A stretch of DNA of 64,000 nt, taken from contig NC_069100.1 in NCBI RefSeq assembly GCF_947172395.1, positions 10,754,109 through 10,818,108 on the forward strand. The letters are read 5' to 3'. Both the position numbers and the translations under genes were made by a program. The DNA comes from Bicyclus anynana. Its lineage: Eukaryota > Arthropoda > Insecta > Lepidoptera > Nymphalidae. A model generated the notes under the pieces. The model saw only the letters and a program-made list of their open reading frames with translations. It was not told the DNA's origin and made no database searches. Positions 1 to 11,168 of this stretch are shown in pieces (the stretch's first letter is position 1; every line of letters begins with the position of its first letter).

Positions 1-81
1 ATGAAGAGTTTTGGACGGAGTCGCAAGCGTCAACTAGTACCAAAATAATGAAAAAATATAGTCTTTAACTTTATACTATGC

Positions 82-254
82 CTATACTAATATTATAAAA
101 AGTAAGGATTTGATTGTATGTTTTGAATAGGCTTTGGTACTACTGAACCAATTGGAAAAGTTCTTTCACTGTTAGAAAACTACAATATCCCCGAGTGCTA
201 TAGGCTATATTTTATCCCCGTATTCCTACGGGAACGGGAATCAGCGTCTGCTAG
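82..254 (+). mobile_element. Helitron-like remnant
   Basis: Begins with the recurring 5' motif CTATACTAATATTATAAA and ends in CTAG before T. The body carries the 'tattcctacgggaacggg' block found in the other copies. Internally decayed and non-coding. Confidence 0.7.
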
Positions 255-385
255 TACTATTATAAAGAGGTATGATTTTATTATTTGTTTGTTTGTTTGT
301 TTGCATTGATGCTCTGAAACTACTAAACCGATTTGAAAAATTCTTTCACTGTTGGAAAGCTACACTATCCCTGAGTGTATTTTTA
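255..385 (+). mobile_element. Helitron-like remnant, abutting the previous one
   Basis: Starts directly after the CTAG of the preceding element with 'tactattataaagagg', then a (TTTG)n run and the 'gatttgaaaaattctttcac' block. The 3' half is missing. Confidence 0.6.
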
Positions 386-534
386 CGTATTATAGACACG
401 TACGTATTTAGTGTTAAATATTCGCTTTCTATGATGAAAATTTTCCAGTTGTTTGATAAAACAAAAAATAAGTAATTGGTAGGTACTTAAACTAAAATCA
501 CTTACAACAATTAATAGTAAACAGATGTTTTATT

Positions 535-742
535 CACACTAATAAAAGGCGAAAGTTTATGTGTGTGTGTGAGTGTTTTGTTTGTTCCTCCTTTGTGTGG
601 CTACTGAAGCGATTTGGCTGAAATTTGGAATAGAAATAGATTTACTCTGGATTAACACAAAGGCTACTTTTCATCCCGGAAAAATCCATGGTTCCCAAGG
701 GATTTGTGAAAAACTGAAGTCGTCGATGCGGGCGTCCACTAG
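535..742 (+). mobile_element. Helitron-like element
   Basis: Starts 'cacactaataaaaggcg', contains 'gctactgaagcgatttggct' and ends 'gggcgtccactag'. It belongs to the subfamily with a GCGGGCGTCCGCTAG 3' end seen elsewhere in this window. Non-coding. Confidence 0.65.
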
Positions 743-1414
743 TCTTGCATATTATTTAATTTCTAATAATAATAATAGTTTATTAGCGGAAATCTGTTGA
801 GACGTGTCTTGAACTATTGCAAAAAATATATTCGTCCCCATTTCGTTCCGTATTTTTTTTTTATTTGAGCAACGTCTAAAACTCGTACGTGCTTTTCGTA
901 ATAAAACACAATACGATTACAACTGACGTGACGGTTTCTTGTTGTCAACGATGCGTCATGCAAAACCTCGCAATACTGTATTTCTCTATCACCTACCCTT
1001 TTGTGAGTTTGTCTGGTGGTAGGCTTCGGCCGTGGCTAGTTACCATCCTACCGGCAAAGACGAAAGCGATTTAGCGTTCCGGTACGATTCTATGTAGAAA
1101 CTGTCAGATGTATGCGTAGAATAAATTACATCCGCAGACTGCATAGGCACTTTACATCAGCATGGTTATTATGTAACTCGGTGTACCATTCAAACTTTGA
1201 TAACAATCAGTCCCTACATCGTATTTCATCTTATTTTCGGTTTTGCAATCATCTACGTAACATTGTGTTTTCAATGAAATTACGTATAACTATAAAATTA
1301 GTATAGCCGTGTTAGTAGCCGATAGTAATGTTATTTTAATGAAAAACTAGTATTTATCTACGTAATTCCGTTGAAATAATCATGTTAGATGATCATGATT
1401 TCATGCAAAATGAT

Positions 1415-1468
1415 GCAGTGAAGGTTATTTCGTTGAAATAGCTATTTCAACGAAATAACCTTCACTGC
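1415..1468. repeat. Perfect 54-bp palindrome
   Basis: Two 27-bp arms with no spacer are exact reverse complements, centred on AGCT at 1440-1443. Neither arm resembles the Helitron or SINE families here. The following bases (about 1495-1580) resemble 45590-45660, so the palindrome may lie in an unclassified repeat. Confidence 0.9.
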
Positions 1469-1857
1469 TAAAATGAAAATACGATTAGAAACGACATAGT
1501 GACTCATTAAATGAATGGTACACCGATATACATAACAGACCCGCAGGTGAGATCGCAGTCAAGGGTTAACTTGTCATTGTATAACGCTACTAGCATACTA
1601 GCCTGTTAAATTTTTACAGCCTCTACTGAACTATTAAATTCGATACGTTTTGCAATCAATACAAATTACCTTAAATTGTGTCAATAATAACTTTTAAATA
1701 TTTTATTAGGACTGTACAGGACTAAAATATTATAATTATCATTACATTTTCTTTATTTCTTTTTAATGCGAAAGTTTTTTGGGTCAAATTTGCCGCCCCC
1801 TAAAATCTACCACCCTAGGCTCCAGCCTACTTAGCCTACTGGTAAATCCGCCACTGA

Positions 1858-2281
1858 CCCCTAATACAAGCTAGTTTCTTGACGATGTTGCGCCATGTGG
1901 CTCCTTTTGTAGCTTTTGTGGCTTTTCGCGACTTGCAGAGACTTTTGTACCTTGGTGTCGAGAGTGCCGCGGTTTTGGTCTGACCAACGCATCGGGTTAC
2001 GTCCTCGAAGTCTCTTTCCTTTCCCATTGCCAGTGATCACTAGTTTCTCTAAGTTATCTCTTTCTCTCCTGGCAATATAGCTAAAGTACTCGAGGATCAT
2101 CTGAAGACAGGTGGAGGACAGTCTCTTCAACATGTTAAGTTGTTTTAGCACCGATACAATGGTTATACCTATATGCTGTCCACGGAATTCGGAGCATTCT
2201 TTTCCAGCACCCCATCTCGAAAGCGCCTGAGCGATCGAACCGATTAGCTAATTTGATCATCCAGGTCTCAGATGCATAAGT
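1858..2281 (-). pseudogene. LINE (RTE-like) reverse-transcriptase C-terminal fragment
   Basis: On the minus strand the conceptual protein runs through a degenerate 'YASETWMIKLANRFD' and 'AFEMGCWKRML' stretch, then 'RRERDNLEKLVITGNGKGKR' and 'PMRWSDQ'. This resembles the extreme C-terminus of RTE-type retrotransposon polyproteins common in Lepidoptera. The frame is broken by stops and shifts, so it is a dead 5'-truncated copy. The clade is inferred from these motifs only. Confidence 0.75.
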
Positions 2282-2660
2282 ATATATGGGAAAGACACAT
2301 AAAGATCAGTGCATAGTGAATTTAACTAACTATAGGTAGAAAGAGTGGTAACTAGACACACGCCTGAAGTCATTGAAAAAAAATGACCGAGCTATAAATC
2401 GAACCCAGAACCTTCCGAATTCGGATTATAAAGATAGTTATTGTTTATTGCGGCAGAGAGTTTCGAATTAATGACTCACTCAGGTGATAAATTATTATTA
2501 AATTAAAAAAAAAATGGTTTTTAAGAATAATGTACAAACTTCATGGCAATTTTGTAATAGGGTAGATACAGAAATTTACAGTGATAAAAATATTGGATAA
2601 TATTAAAATTATTTCATTATTGTATTGCAAACAAAATCTTGATATTACGCTTTAAGTAAG

Positions 2661-2690
2661 TATAAATATTATACAAGTTTAAATTTCAGT
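2661..2690 (+). promoter_or_regulatory. Putative core promoter of chorion gene 1
   Basis: TATAAAT at 2661-2667 lies about 27 bp before an arthropod-type initiator TCAGT at 2686-2690. The ATG at 2738 follows at a distance giving a roughly 50-nt 5' UTR, as usual for chorion genes. Confidence 0.55.
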
Positions 2691-2737
2691 ATCATTTTAA
2701 ATAATCGGTCGTAAATAGAAGCAGAAATTTTAAGAAA

Positions 2738-3745
2738 ATGGCAGTCAACTTCTATTTGTCCATGTGCATTTGCACATTTTTTGCACAGGTATTTTTTAAT
2801 TTTTAATATTGAATAGTTTTCTATCGTATGGCGTTTTATATTAATTTTTTTTAATTGTTTACCATATCTATACTAACATAATAAATGCGAAAATAAGTCT
2901 GTCTGTCTGTCACCTTTTCACGGATACCAAAATTTTGGTATAATGGAAAATGGGATCTTGGAAAAAAACATAGGGTACTTTTTGGCTTTATAATAAAAAT
3001 AGAAAGGGATGAAATAAGGGTTGAAAGTTAACATTGATTTCCACGCAGACGAATTCGCGGGCGTCCGCTAGTATTTAAATATGGGCATACGCCCGCAAAT
3101 TCGTCAGCATGAAGTTATATTGTACACATTTGTATTTGCCTTGAAATATAAGCTGACAAAAGCGATTCTAAAGACAATGAAATTAATTGTTGCACTTTAG
3201 TTTGTTGTCTATTTACATGCTAATACATAAATGTTTACAAAATATTCAATTAAAATTAAAGAAGTAATAAATTAATGATTGCTTTTAATCTTTTTCAGAG
3301 TATAACTGCCCAATACATGGGTGCTGCTTACCCAGTTAACAACCCTAACATACCGTTCGATGGACCAAAGGAACCTCCTTGCAGTACACCATTCCGAATT
3401 TTAGAACCATCAATGCTATCCGCTTCAAACGGCAGAGGCTTGGTAGTCAAAAGCATATCACCAATATCACCAAATGGAGTATCAGTGACGTCAGAAAACG
3501 CTTACGATGGACTTTTGTCAGTAACTGGTGCATTGCCATTCCTTGGAGCTGCAGCTTTGGAGGGTCCTTTACCTACAAGCGGTTCAGGATCAGTTGCCTA
3601 TGATTGTGGTGATGGTGTTGTCGGTATACAGAAGGAAGAAGCTTCTGGATTAGGTCCTATTGGTTATAGAGCTGAAAGCCCCGTCGCTCCTGTTCCTTTA
3701 GGTTATACTAGCGTACCGTTTGCTGGAAAAAAGTGTGACCACTAG
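2738..3745 (+). CDS. Chorion protein 1, class A-like (two exons)
   Basis: Structural eggshell protein, secreted by follicle cells. Exons are 2738-2788 and 3299-3745, joined in phase 0 by a CAG|GTATTT donor and TTTTTCAG acceptor, giving 165 aa. Exon 1 encodes a hydrophobic signal start (MAVNFYLSMCICTFFAQ) and exon 2 opens SITAQYMG, so the intron splits the signal peptide as in other lepidopteran chorion genes. The central domain is recognisable: 'SPISPNGVSVTSENAYDG', 'LPFLGAAALEGPLPT' and 'YDCGDGVVGI'. The SPI.P.G.SV.SEN form favours class A over class B. Oddities: the Cys usual just after the signal cleavage site is Tyr (AQY), and the arms are poor in Gly and Cys, with only three Cys in the predicted mature part. 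Family assignment is firm; the subclass is inferred. Confidence 0.88.
2867..3071 (+). mobile_element. Helitron-like element inside chorion 1 intron
   Basis: Starts TCTATACTAACATAATAAA, has a (GTCT)n run and ends 'gcgggcgtccgctag' before T. It makes up about 40% of the 510-bp intron. Confidence 0.75.
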
Positions 3746-3804
3746 CTGTACAATGTTTATTAATTTATTTTGTTGTTCGTTTTGTTTATTTATGATTGTA
3801 TTTT

Positions 3805-3810
3805 AATAAA
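3805..3810 (+). terminator. Polyadenylation signal of chorion gene 1
   Basis: AATAAA 60 bp after the stop codon in the same orientation. Confidence 0.7.
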
Positions 3811-3930
3811 AGATTATTACTACTTTGGCTTTTGTTCTTAGATTTATTTAATTTATCTTTAACTCATATTTCACAATTTTTGCAAATGTTAGTAAAAGCA
3901 AACTCACTAGACATAATACAACTTCGAGCC

Positions 3931-4008
3931 CCTGTAGCCCAGTGGTGATTCGACTCGACTCTCTTTCTACGATCGCAAACGCTTCGAAAACTAGAAAAAT
4001 GTATGGAA
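3931..4008 (+). repeat. Single arm of the foldback repeat also at 63169-63365
   Basis: 'gcccctgtagcccagtgg' followed by 'ctttctacgatcgcaaacgc' and 'aactagaaaaatgtatgg' matches either arm of the inverted repeat near the right end of the window. The start looks tRNA-like (A-box type). Confidence 0.65.
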
Positions 4009-4242
4009 AATATATGTAACTATAGGGGCAGGTATAATGCATCACATAGAAAACGTATAAATAGCAAATACTCGTATGTACCTACCTACACATAGCAACA
4101 CGAAAGTATGTACCTCAATATCTTGATAATGAGATTTCTGTAATAAATACTAAATTACAGTATATAGTATAGTATTGTATAGTACAATATACCCGTTTTT
4201 TTTTAAACTTGGCATATAACAACCAAATGATCATACAACATG

Positions 4243-4639
4243 CAGTGGCGTAGCTAGGTCACCAATGGCCCTGGTGCAAATAAAAAAAGGGCCCTATTAC
4301 TTACTACCTAAGCTGTTTAGGTTTTAATAAGAATAAATATTAATCCTGACCCATTAGCTCTTCGAGCGCTGCAGGGCAGGTGCCTAATAAAAATATGAAA
4401 CAGTAACGAATTACAATCTTAAAATAAATTAAATACAATACTTGATAATAGTTATTATGCAATAAAACGAAAAGGTCTATTTTAATTGCCAGTGTTACAA
4501 CCTGACATAATTATTTTGGAAATTGGAAAAATTTTTGAAAGTTCAAATCGATTGATTTTCTGGTAAAAATTCGAGGGCCCCCTGAGCTTGCGGGCCCCGG
4601 GGCATTGCACCGACTAGCTCCTGGGTAGCTACGGCACTG
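4243..4639 (+). mobile_element. MITE with CAGTGGCGTAGCT ends
   Basis: Opens CAGTGGCGTAGCTAGG and closes AGCTACGGCACTG, an imperfect terminal inverted repeat. Contains the 'gggccc' blocks found in the related copies at 6269-6754 and 23404-24070. Non-coding. Confidence 0.7.
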
Positions 4640-5357
4640 GCAACATGACGAGTTTCGATGTCCTTCTTGTATGTTGGAAGCAATTTGAAATGTGAAAAAG
4701 TGATTTTTTTTGTATATTTATTTGAAAATACGCTCTTGGCCATGATGGTCTATATTTTAACTGTTTCATGACATTAGGTTAACCAAACGGAGTTTCGTTT
4801 TTCAAAATTCTTTAGTAAACAGAAATATTATTCACAAGCATGTTTTTATACAAATAGCATACAGTCAACATAACACTAGAATTAGGTACTAACTAAGGCT
4901 AACTTACACCTATTTTAGTTAACGGCTATGTACTTAAAACTATTTAAATGTTAACATGAAACAAACATAATAAAAACGGAGTGTTTTACAAAATTAGTAT
5001 GATGTTTAATCCTTTTATGACACCAAGTAACATCGCGACCGCACAAAATGGATGACAGCGTTTTTGACATTTGGAAAAATTTATTAAATACATATTTCAT
5101 CATTTAAGTTTTCTATGAAATCTTTTATTAATTGATATCGATACATTTGGGACCCTTATTCCATGTACTATACGAAATTCATATTGTTTATATTACATTT
5201 GACATGAGTCAACTACCCTATTACAGTTATTACCTGAATTTACAATGGCAATAACCATGCCCTTTGGACAGGAATACAGCAATTAAAACACAGACCTTTA
5301 CTTTACTGGAAGAGCTGTCATAATAAGCCCTACAACCTATAATACTCGAATTATTTG

Positions 5358-5499
5358 AATAAATCGAACTCCACACAAAAGTCGAGGATCTAGTCTCCTA
5401 GACCTCCACCACGCTGGCTAAATGCGGATTGTTAGAGTGTGTGAAGTCTACCAATCCGCATCCGCAATCCGCAGACTTTTGTGTGGAGTTCGATTTATT
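5358..5499. mobile_element. Foldback MITE with 26-bp inverted ends
   Basis: The left arm 5358-5383 (AATAAATCGAACTCCACACA...) is the reverse complement of the right arm 5474-5499. The interior is a fragment of the SINE family with 'gtgtgtgaagtctaccaatc', so either a SINE inserted in the foldback or the foldback formed from it. Confidence 0.75.
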
Positions 5500-5511
5500 T
5501 TACATAGAAAA

Positions 5512-5690
5512 TTGGGAAAAATCTCAGGTATGCAGATTTCCTTTCGATGTTTTTCCCTCACCGTATGAGACACGTGATGTTTAATTTCTTAAAATGGACA
5601 TAACTGACAAGTTGGAGGTGCATACCCCGGATTCAAACCTACGCCCTCCGAATCGAAGACAGAAGTCATATCCATGTGTCGCGTGTCCCC
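5512..5690 (-). mobile_element. SINE-A fragment (tRNA-derived)
   Basis: On the minus strand it shows the tRNA-like head with B-box 'ggtttgaatcc', followed by 'cttaaaatgtgca'-type and 'cacgtgtctca'-type body blocks. It lacks the (TGA)n tail. The complete reference copy is at 49809-50130. Confidence 0.7.
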
Positions 5691-6268
5691 GTGTGGATGA
5701 ATATTTTTGTATTAATCGGGGGGATCCGCTTCCCCCCTTATATCTTATCTTCCTATACCTTACCTGCAGCTTATAAAAGAGAGGAGTTATAAGTACCGTG
5801 TGTCTGTCTATGATATCTTAACCTTTAAATGAATGGATCAATTGTGATACATTTCTTGATGTCTGTATCCATCGACTGACGTGATCGAGTGTCTAAAGCT
5901 ATATAAAAGTATATCTGCGATGAAGATCTGATAAACCATTTCAAAGATGATTTTGACGGAAAGAGTTTGAGGTATACAATACATGTTATTAGCCCCGCTT
6001 AGAGACTAGAGAGATGCTATAAAATCGGTATGTATGCTGTGAGTTGTGACATCGTAGCTTCTTAAGGAATGATGCAGTATATTATTTGAAAACTGGTGTG
6101 ATAGAGATGGGTTTTATGATACACGATGTAGATCCAACAAGCCTATCTGAAGAGACAGAGGCGTCTGTATTCTACGTAGCGTCCAGGTGCAAATATCACC
6201 CTAGCGTCCTCAGTACCTAAGCGTGCTAAGCACTGTTAAATTGGAATATGTACCAACAGCACTTCAAT

Positions 6269-6754
6269 CAGGGGCGTAGCTGCCACCGTATCAGCCGTAT
6301 CAATGATACGGAGCCCTCAGACTACATGGGTCTCAGAATTTACATGTGAAAGCAAAAATTATTAAAATGTAGGTAATCCACAATCTCTTTTTTCCTGGCT
6401 AAGCGTGCACCCAAAAGTTGAAAACATCTTTCTGTATAAGATTCTTACATGTGAAAGCTAAAATTAGTAAAATGTAGGTAATCCACAATATATTTTCCCT
6501 GGCTATCGTGCACCCAAAAGTTGGAAACATCTTACATGTGAAAGTACAAATTAGTAAAACTTAGGTAATCTGTACAATCTCTTTTTCCCTGGCTAAGCGT
6601 GCACCTAAAGTTGAAAACATCTTACATGGGTTAAGTCACTGTCATATTTATTTTATGCGAGCAGTGTTGTTTCTTTTGCGAGAAATCTTTACCCTTCATT
6701 TGGGCCCCCCAACAAATTTTGATCCAGGGCCCCTTTACGCACGCTACGCCACTG
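6269..6754 (+). mobile_element. CAGTGGCGTAGC-type MITE with internal tandem repeats
   Basis: Ends are 'aggggcgtagctgcc' and 'cacgctacgccactg'. The interior has three tandem units of about 90-105 bp starting at 6342, 6447 and 6534, each opening 'acatgtgaaag' and closing 'gttgaaaacatctt' or a close variant. Confidence 0.75.
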
Positions 6755-6967
6755 ACTTCAAGTTAACAAACACCTGGCAAGTAGTTGGATATTTGCCTCT
6801 CTTTGCTAAATCTAGACACATATTTTATTTTAAGAGCTCTAGATTCCGTGCAAAATGTAGGAGCGCAATGCAAACCGGACTATTTTTTTACGTGAGGTTA
6901 CGTAGTTACCGCGCCCGGGCCCGCCATCATAACCCGCGCGGAGAATGATGAATACATCATTAAAAAC

Positions 6968-7232
6968 CTCAGACCAATTATAGAAGGACCTGTATCGCAC
7001 TCTTAGTCACAAACAAAATTGTCTGTCATTTTCTGATGAAAATGAGCTTAGATTTGGTATATCTCTTATACTAAACTAGAAGTTTTTGTCCGTTTTTTAC
7101 ACCATTCAACTACACAAAAAGGTGTTTTGACAGAAAAGTAACACCTAGCGAGGCAGGTCCTGTATAGCCTGCCCGAGACCTACCTCGCTAGGTGTTACTT
7201 GATAACTTGGTATTGCTTATAGTTGGTCTGAG
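6968..7232 (+). mobile_element. MITE with CTCAGACCAATTATA ends
   Basis: Terminal inverted repeats CTCAGACCAATTATA / TATAGTTGGTCTGAG. Near its right end is a hairpin with 23-bp arms (7136-7158 and 7178-7200, one mismatch) whose sequence 'aacacctagcgagg' recurs in diverged form near 58235. Related to the element at 58206-58492. Confidence 0.75.
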
Positions 7233-7278
7233 TTAACAACCCATATTCGCGGAGAGTGACGATCGGGCATCCCTGAGA

Positions 7279-7322
7279 ACTCGGGTACCCCGGGTACCCG
7301 GGTGCCCCGGGTGCCCCGGGTG
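7279..7322 (+). repeat. Short GC-rich direct repeat
   Basis: Repeats of GGGTACCC and GGGTGCCCC form a 44-bp GC-rich patch in otherwise AT-rich DNA. Confidence 0.7.
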
Positions 7323-7639
7323 CAGCGTACAGTACACTGCACTATAGGTGCCTCCCTCCTGCACTGCCTCTGGATATTAGTATTGATGACGAAAAGAATT
7401 TCTGACTGACCTGATTACTTATTCAAACTATTTAAGCAAGGAAGTTATTCAATCATATCAGCAGATTTAAATTTTAACTTGCAATCTAAAATTAACACAT
7501 AGTTTGATTAATAATTCCTTTAACCTAGTGAGAAATAGTTCGAAAAATTGTATCATAATTACATTCAAGGTTTCGCAATTTTACTATTGTTACTTATTGT
7601 TATAACAAACTAGGTATGTAACAAACGATAAACTTTTAC

Positions 7640-7646
7640 TATATAA
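7640..7646 (+). promoter_or_regulatory. Putative TATA box of chorion gene 2
   Basis: TATATAA about 64 bp before the ATG at 7704. ACGTGA, the reverse complement of the TCACGT element of chorion promoters, lies immediately 3' at 7646-7651. That motif is normally upstream of TATA, so this may be chance. Confidence 0.5.
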
Positions 7647-7703
7647 CGTGAGATATAGATGTCAATAATCATTCAAGTTCCAAAAATCCAAAAAACCTCA
7701 AAA

Positions 7704-8436
7704 ATGTACAAAGCAATATTTCTCTTCTGTGCATCAGCACTTGTCCAGGTAATTGTTGACTCTCTTCTTAATTCTATTTTTTGACGTACAATATCGTAAT
7801 AATCGCATCGTATTATAGTATCCGGACCAGAGATTTTCTTCAATTCTCTGCGTGTGTGAAATCTGCCAATCCACATTGAGCCAGCGTGGTGGACTATAGG
7901 CCTAACCCCTCTCATTCTGAGAAGAGACTTGAGCTCAGCAGTGAGCCGAATATGGGTTGATAATGATGATAATGATGAGGATATGGTCGTTATTGCGCTA
8001 TTTACATTCAATAATCATTATTCCACAGACCATCACAGCCCAATGCATCGGCTACGCACCATGCAGCGCTCCAATAGCCGCACCATGCGAGCCATGGAAC
8101 GTCCCATTCTGCAACAGCTTCGGACCAGCGTCCCTCGCTGCTTCCAACGGAGCCGGCTTAGCCATCACTAGCAGATCACCCATCGCCCCAACTGGTGTGT
8201 CCATGACTTCGGAGAACGCGTATGAAGGAGGCTTGGCGGTGACTGGTGCTATACCATTCCTGGGTGCTGTGGCTTTGGAGGGTGCTTTGCCAACTTGTGG
8301 TGGAGGTGCAGTCACTTACGCCTGTGGTAATGGCAATGTTGCTATGGTCAGTGAAGATATTGCTTCAGCACCTTACTATCCAGCATATGGGTACCCTGGA
8401 TACCCTGCCTGCGGTTGTGGTAATGCTTGGTACTGA
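7704..8436 (+). CDS. Chorion protein 2, class A-like (two exons)
   Basis: Secreted eggshell structural protein. Exons are 7704-7748 and 8029-8436, phase 0, donor CAG|GTAATT and acceptor TTCCACAG, giving 150 aa. Exon 1 is the signal start (MYKAIFLFCASALVQ) and exon 2 opens TITAQCIGYAP, with the conserved Cys after the cleavage site. The central domain has 'SPIAPTGVSMTSENAYEG', 'IPFLGAVALEGALPT' and 'ACGNGNVAMVSE'. The C-terminal arm is Tyr/Pro/Gly-rich and ends YPACGCGNAWY. There are several Cys in both arms, suited to disulphide cross-linking of the shell. The SPIAPTG.S..SEN signature favours class A. The start was chosen as the only ATG giving a signal peptide in phase with the downstream exon. 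The open frame begins within the intron at 7957; that stretch is not coding. Confidence 0.9.
7838..7978 (+). mobile_element. SINE-A 3' fragment inside chorion 2 intron
   Basis: Contains 'gtgtgtgaaatctgccaatc', 'cctctcattctgag' and 'gccgaatatgggttga' followed by a (TGA)n-like tail. It fills half of the 280-bp intron and ends about 50 bp before the splice acceptor. Confidence 0.8.
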
Positions 8437-8475
8437 GTGTACCGATTTTTTTGTTAACTAGTTAAGTTACTTGTA

Positions 8476-8508
8476 AATAAAAAGTTAACTGGTTTTTTGG
8501 TGAATAAA
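8476..8508 (+). terminator. Polyadenylation signals of chorion gene 2
   Basis: Two AATAAA hexamers, at 8476-8481 and 8503-8508, 40 and 67 bp after the stop. Confidence 0.7.
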
Positions 8509-8799
8509 TTTTTGGTTTTCTCGATTTTTAGTTTTTTTTTTTTGCTTTGCCAGATAGATATATGGTATACGTACCTTATGGTATGATAAATCAATAAAGT
8601 CGTAATCGGTAAAGATATAAGTAACTCAAAACACCATTGAGACCCATTGAGTACCCAACACATCCTGAAAGTAAGTGTGATATCTAACGCCAGTGTAACC
8701 GCGGGCAAAAGCAAGCTAACATGAAGCAGATAATAAAACTTGGTATAAGCCTCTACTAGCTAGTTATGTAGATTGTAGGTATATTAAAATAATAATTAC

Positions 8800-8835
8800 T
8801 CTCAGAATACAGAAAAACACTTCTGTATTCTGAGA
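8800..8835. repeat. Short hairpin, 15-bp arms
   Basis: TCTCAGAATACAGAA and its reverse complement, separated by 6 nt. Confidence 0.8.
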
Positions 8836-9690
8836 TTTTACTATATAGACACAAGCAAGGAGTAAAAGGGACGCATAATAGGATTTTCCCTGAATTCTAA
8901 TCCCATATTACGTAATTCCGCTTGCGAAAAAAATTTTTAAATACTTTTATCAGATCGTTATCGTAATTAAAACTAAATGATATAAGTGTCGCTTACTATA
9001 ATTTGACGGTAATACGTCCGTCAAATCCTTATTGAAACTGTCGCATGTCAGTTAGAGACAAATCATGCAATGAATTTTATGGCCTTTGAAAATTGGCCTC
9101 ATGAGTTCTCCTTGTCCTAATTTATGGCCAATTTTCAGCTCTGTTTATTTGTATAATTTGAGACCAAATTTGTATGGAGACTGGGTTTCTCCTTTCTTTC
9201 TCAATACGGTTTCGTAACGACTCCTCAGGGTAAGTATGCATTTTTGCATCTATAAAGTAAACGCCACTGCTTGCACTGTGATACTTAATGAAATTATTGA
9301 AAATATGAAATTAAAGTATGCTTAATTGCACACCAGGCCAAGTTCCAGCAACAGGTCGCGTTCATGTCGTGGACTATTCACACGAACCGTTTCAACCCAC
9401 TAGTGACCCCCTGTAGCTCAGTGCCTATTGCAAGTACGAAGAATAAATATTTACAGTCCCAGCAAGCGAATGCTTGGTCTGTCAATTATAACTACTAATA
9501 AAAAAGGCGGACGCTGTGGTGAGCTAGCCGACGCTTGCGGCGAAGGGATTTCCTCGTCAATCCTCCCGAAGTTCTGACCTGCGTCTCCATGTCTATTTGG
9601 GCTCATCTCGGACCAAGGCGCTTTTGGAAGCCTCGTAACTTTAATTTAAAGTTTTTGACTATTACCACCATTAGATTAAATTGAATTATG
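8836..9690. other. Intergenic, no gene recognised
   Basis: AT-rich spacer with no open frame of note, no chorion-like motif and no clear terminal repeats. Parts may be old repeats (for example 'ccctgtagctcagtg' near 9410 resembles a tRNA-like SINE head). Confidence 0.5.
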
Positions 9691-9761
9691 ACATAATCCT
9701 GACATTTCAAAAGTGCTTGTAAACTAAGCCTAATTGAAATAAATGAATTTTGAATTTTGAT
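9691..9761 (+). mobile_element. Non-LTR retrotransposon 3' tail
   Basis: 'aaaagtgcttgtaaact' and 'gaaataaatgaattttga' match the 3' tail of the LINE copy at 32040-32228. Confidence 0.6.
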
Positions 9762-10366
9762 GGAGTTCATAAAGAGATTTTTTTTTTCTTTGTACCTTCT
9801 CCATCAAGTATAAGCCCTCAGTATACGTAGGTAAATTAAGGACAACGCAAGAAATCAAAAATCAGAATCAACATTATATAAATTCTTAACCAACACGTTA
9901 TATATGGGTGAGGTAATTACTAGCTAAAAAGAGTTTCTAAAATCTGTGACTATTTTAGCATGATCTTATGGATCAATATTAGCTAATTAATTAGGGTTGC
10001 AAATTTCAAAATGAACTTCTGTTCTCGAGTCATGAGCGCGGTTAATTTCGCGGAAATAATCACAAAATTAAAATATTATGGTTTTACTTCATACTATGAC
10101 GATTTAATCATAACGTATGTTTATAATAACACGCCTTTAGTGTTTCGCTATTATTTAGCAGAAACTGTACTAATATTCGTCTAACTTCTACTCCTACTAC
10201 TACTGTAAACGCCACTGCCACAGTAGATATATTACAAGCAGTAGTTGGACTTCATACTAAAGGTCGAAACGCGAGCTATACCTACGCAGCTCGTACGTGG
10301 GGTGATCGTGGGGTGAAGACCGTTGCGACTGTGCCGCGGTGACGAACGCAGTGTATTGGATTTTTT

Positions 10367-11168
10367 AACCGACTTCAAAAAGGAGGAGGTTCTCAATTCG
10401 GTCGGTATTTTTTTTTTTTTTTTATGTATGTACACCGATTACTCAAAGACGCCTTGACCGATTTCAAAAATTCTTTTTTTGTTTGAAACGGTATAGTTCC
10501 CATTTGGTCCCATTGCCATCATGACAAGATCTGATGATGGAATCCTGGAGAAATTGAGGGGAACTTTCGAAAATTATATGGGTGTCTAGTGTGTTCGTAA
10601 ACTTTTCCATTAAGTACCTTTAAGAAATACAAAATTATGAAGATTTAAAATCGATCTGATGATGGAGTCATAAAACAGACGAGGGAACTCCTTGGCGATT
10701 TACAGCAGTTACCTTGTGTTTGGGCTTGATTAATTTGTATTAATGAGAACTTTCCACATAGGTAGGTTCTGACTGTCATTTAGGGGTTTGGTTATGAAGA
10801 CCAAGGACAATTAAGGGAACTCCTTAACAGTTTACAGTAACTACCTTGTGTTTGGCCTTGATTAATTCGTATTGCTGAGAACTTTCTACCTAGATGAGTT
10901 GTGTCTGTTATTAGGGGTCTGATGATGAAGACCAAGGTCAATGAAGGGAACCCCTTGACGGATTACGGTAGCTAACTTGTGCTTGGGCTTGATTAATTTG
11001 TATTGCTGAGAATTTTGTACCAAGATGGGTTGTGACTGTCATTAGGGGTCTGATGAATACATCACGGGCTTAGCACCGCCTTCATACTGATCAGCAGGTA
11101 GAACATATTATGATGTTATTTTTCGCTTTTTAGTTTAGTGGGTACGTTTTTAGGTTTTGAAGTCGGTT
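10367..11168 (+). mobile_element. AACCGACTTC-ended repeat with internal ~130-bp units
   Basis: Opens 'aaccgacttcaaaaaggagg' and closes 'ttttgaagtcggtt', an inverted repeat of about 14 bp. The middle holds imperfect tandem units of about 130 bp, each with 'ctaccttgtgtttgg'-like and 'ttgattaatt' blocks. Other copies are at 44685-45375 and 61218-61817. Non-coding; transposon class not resolved. Confidence 0.75.
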
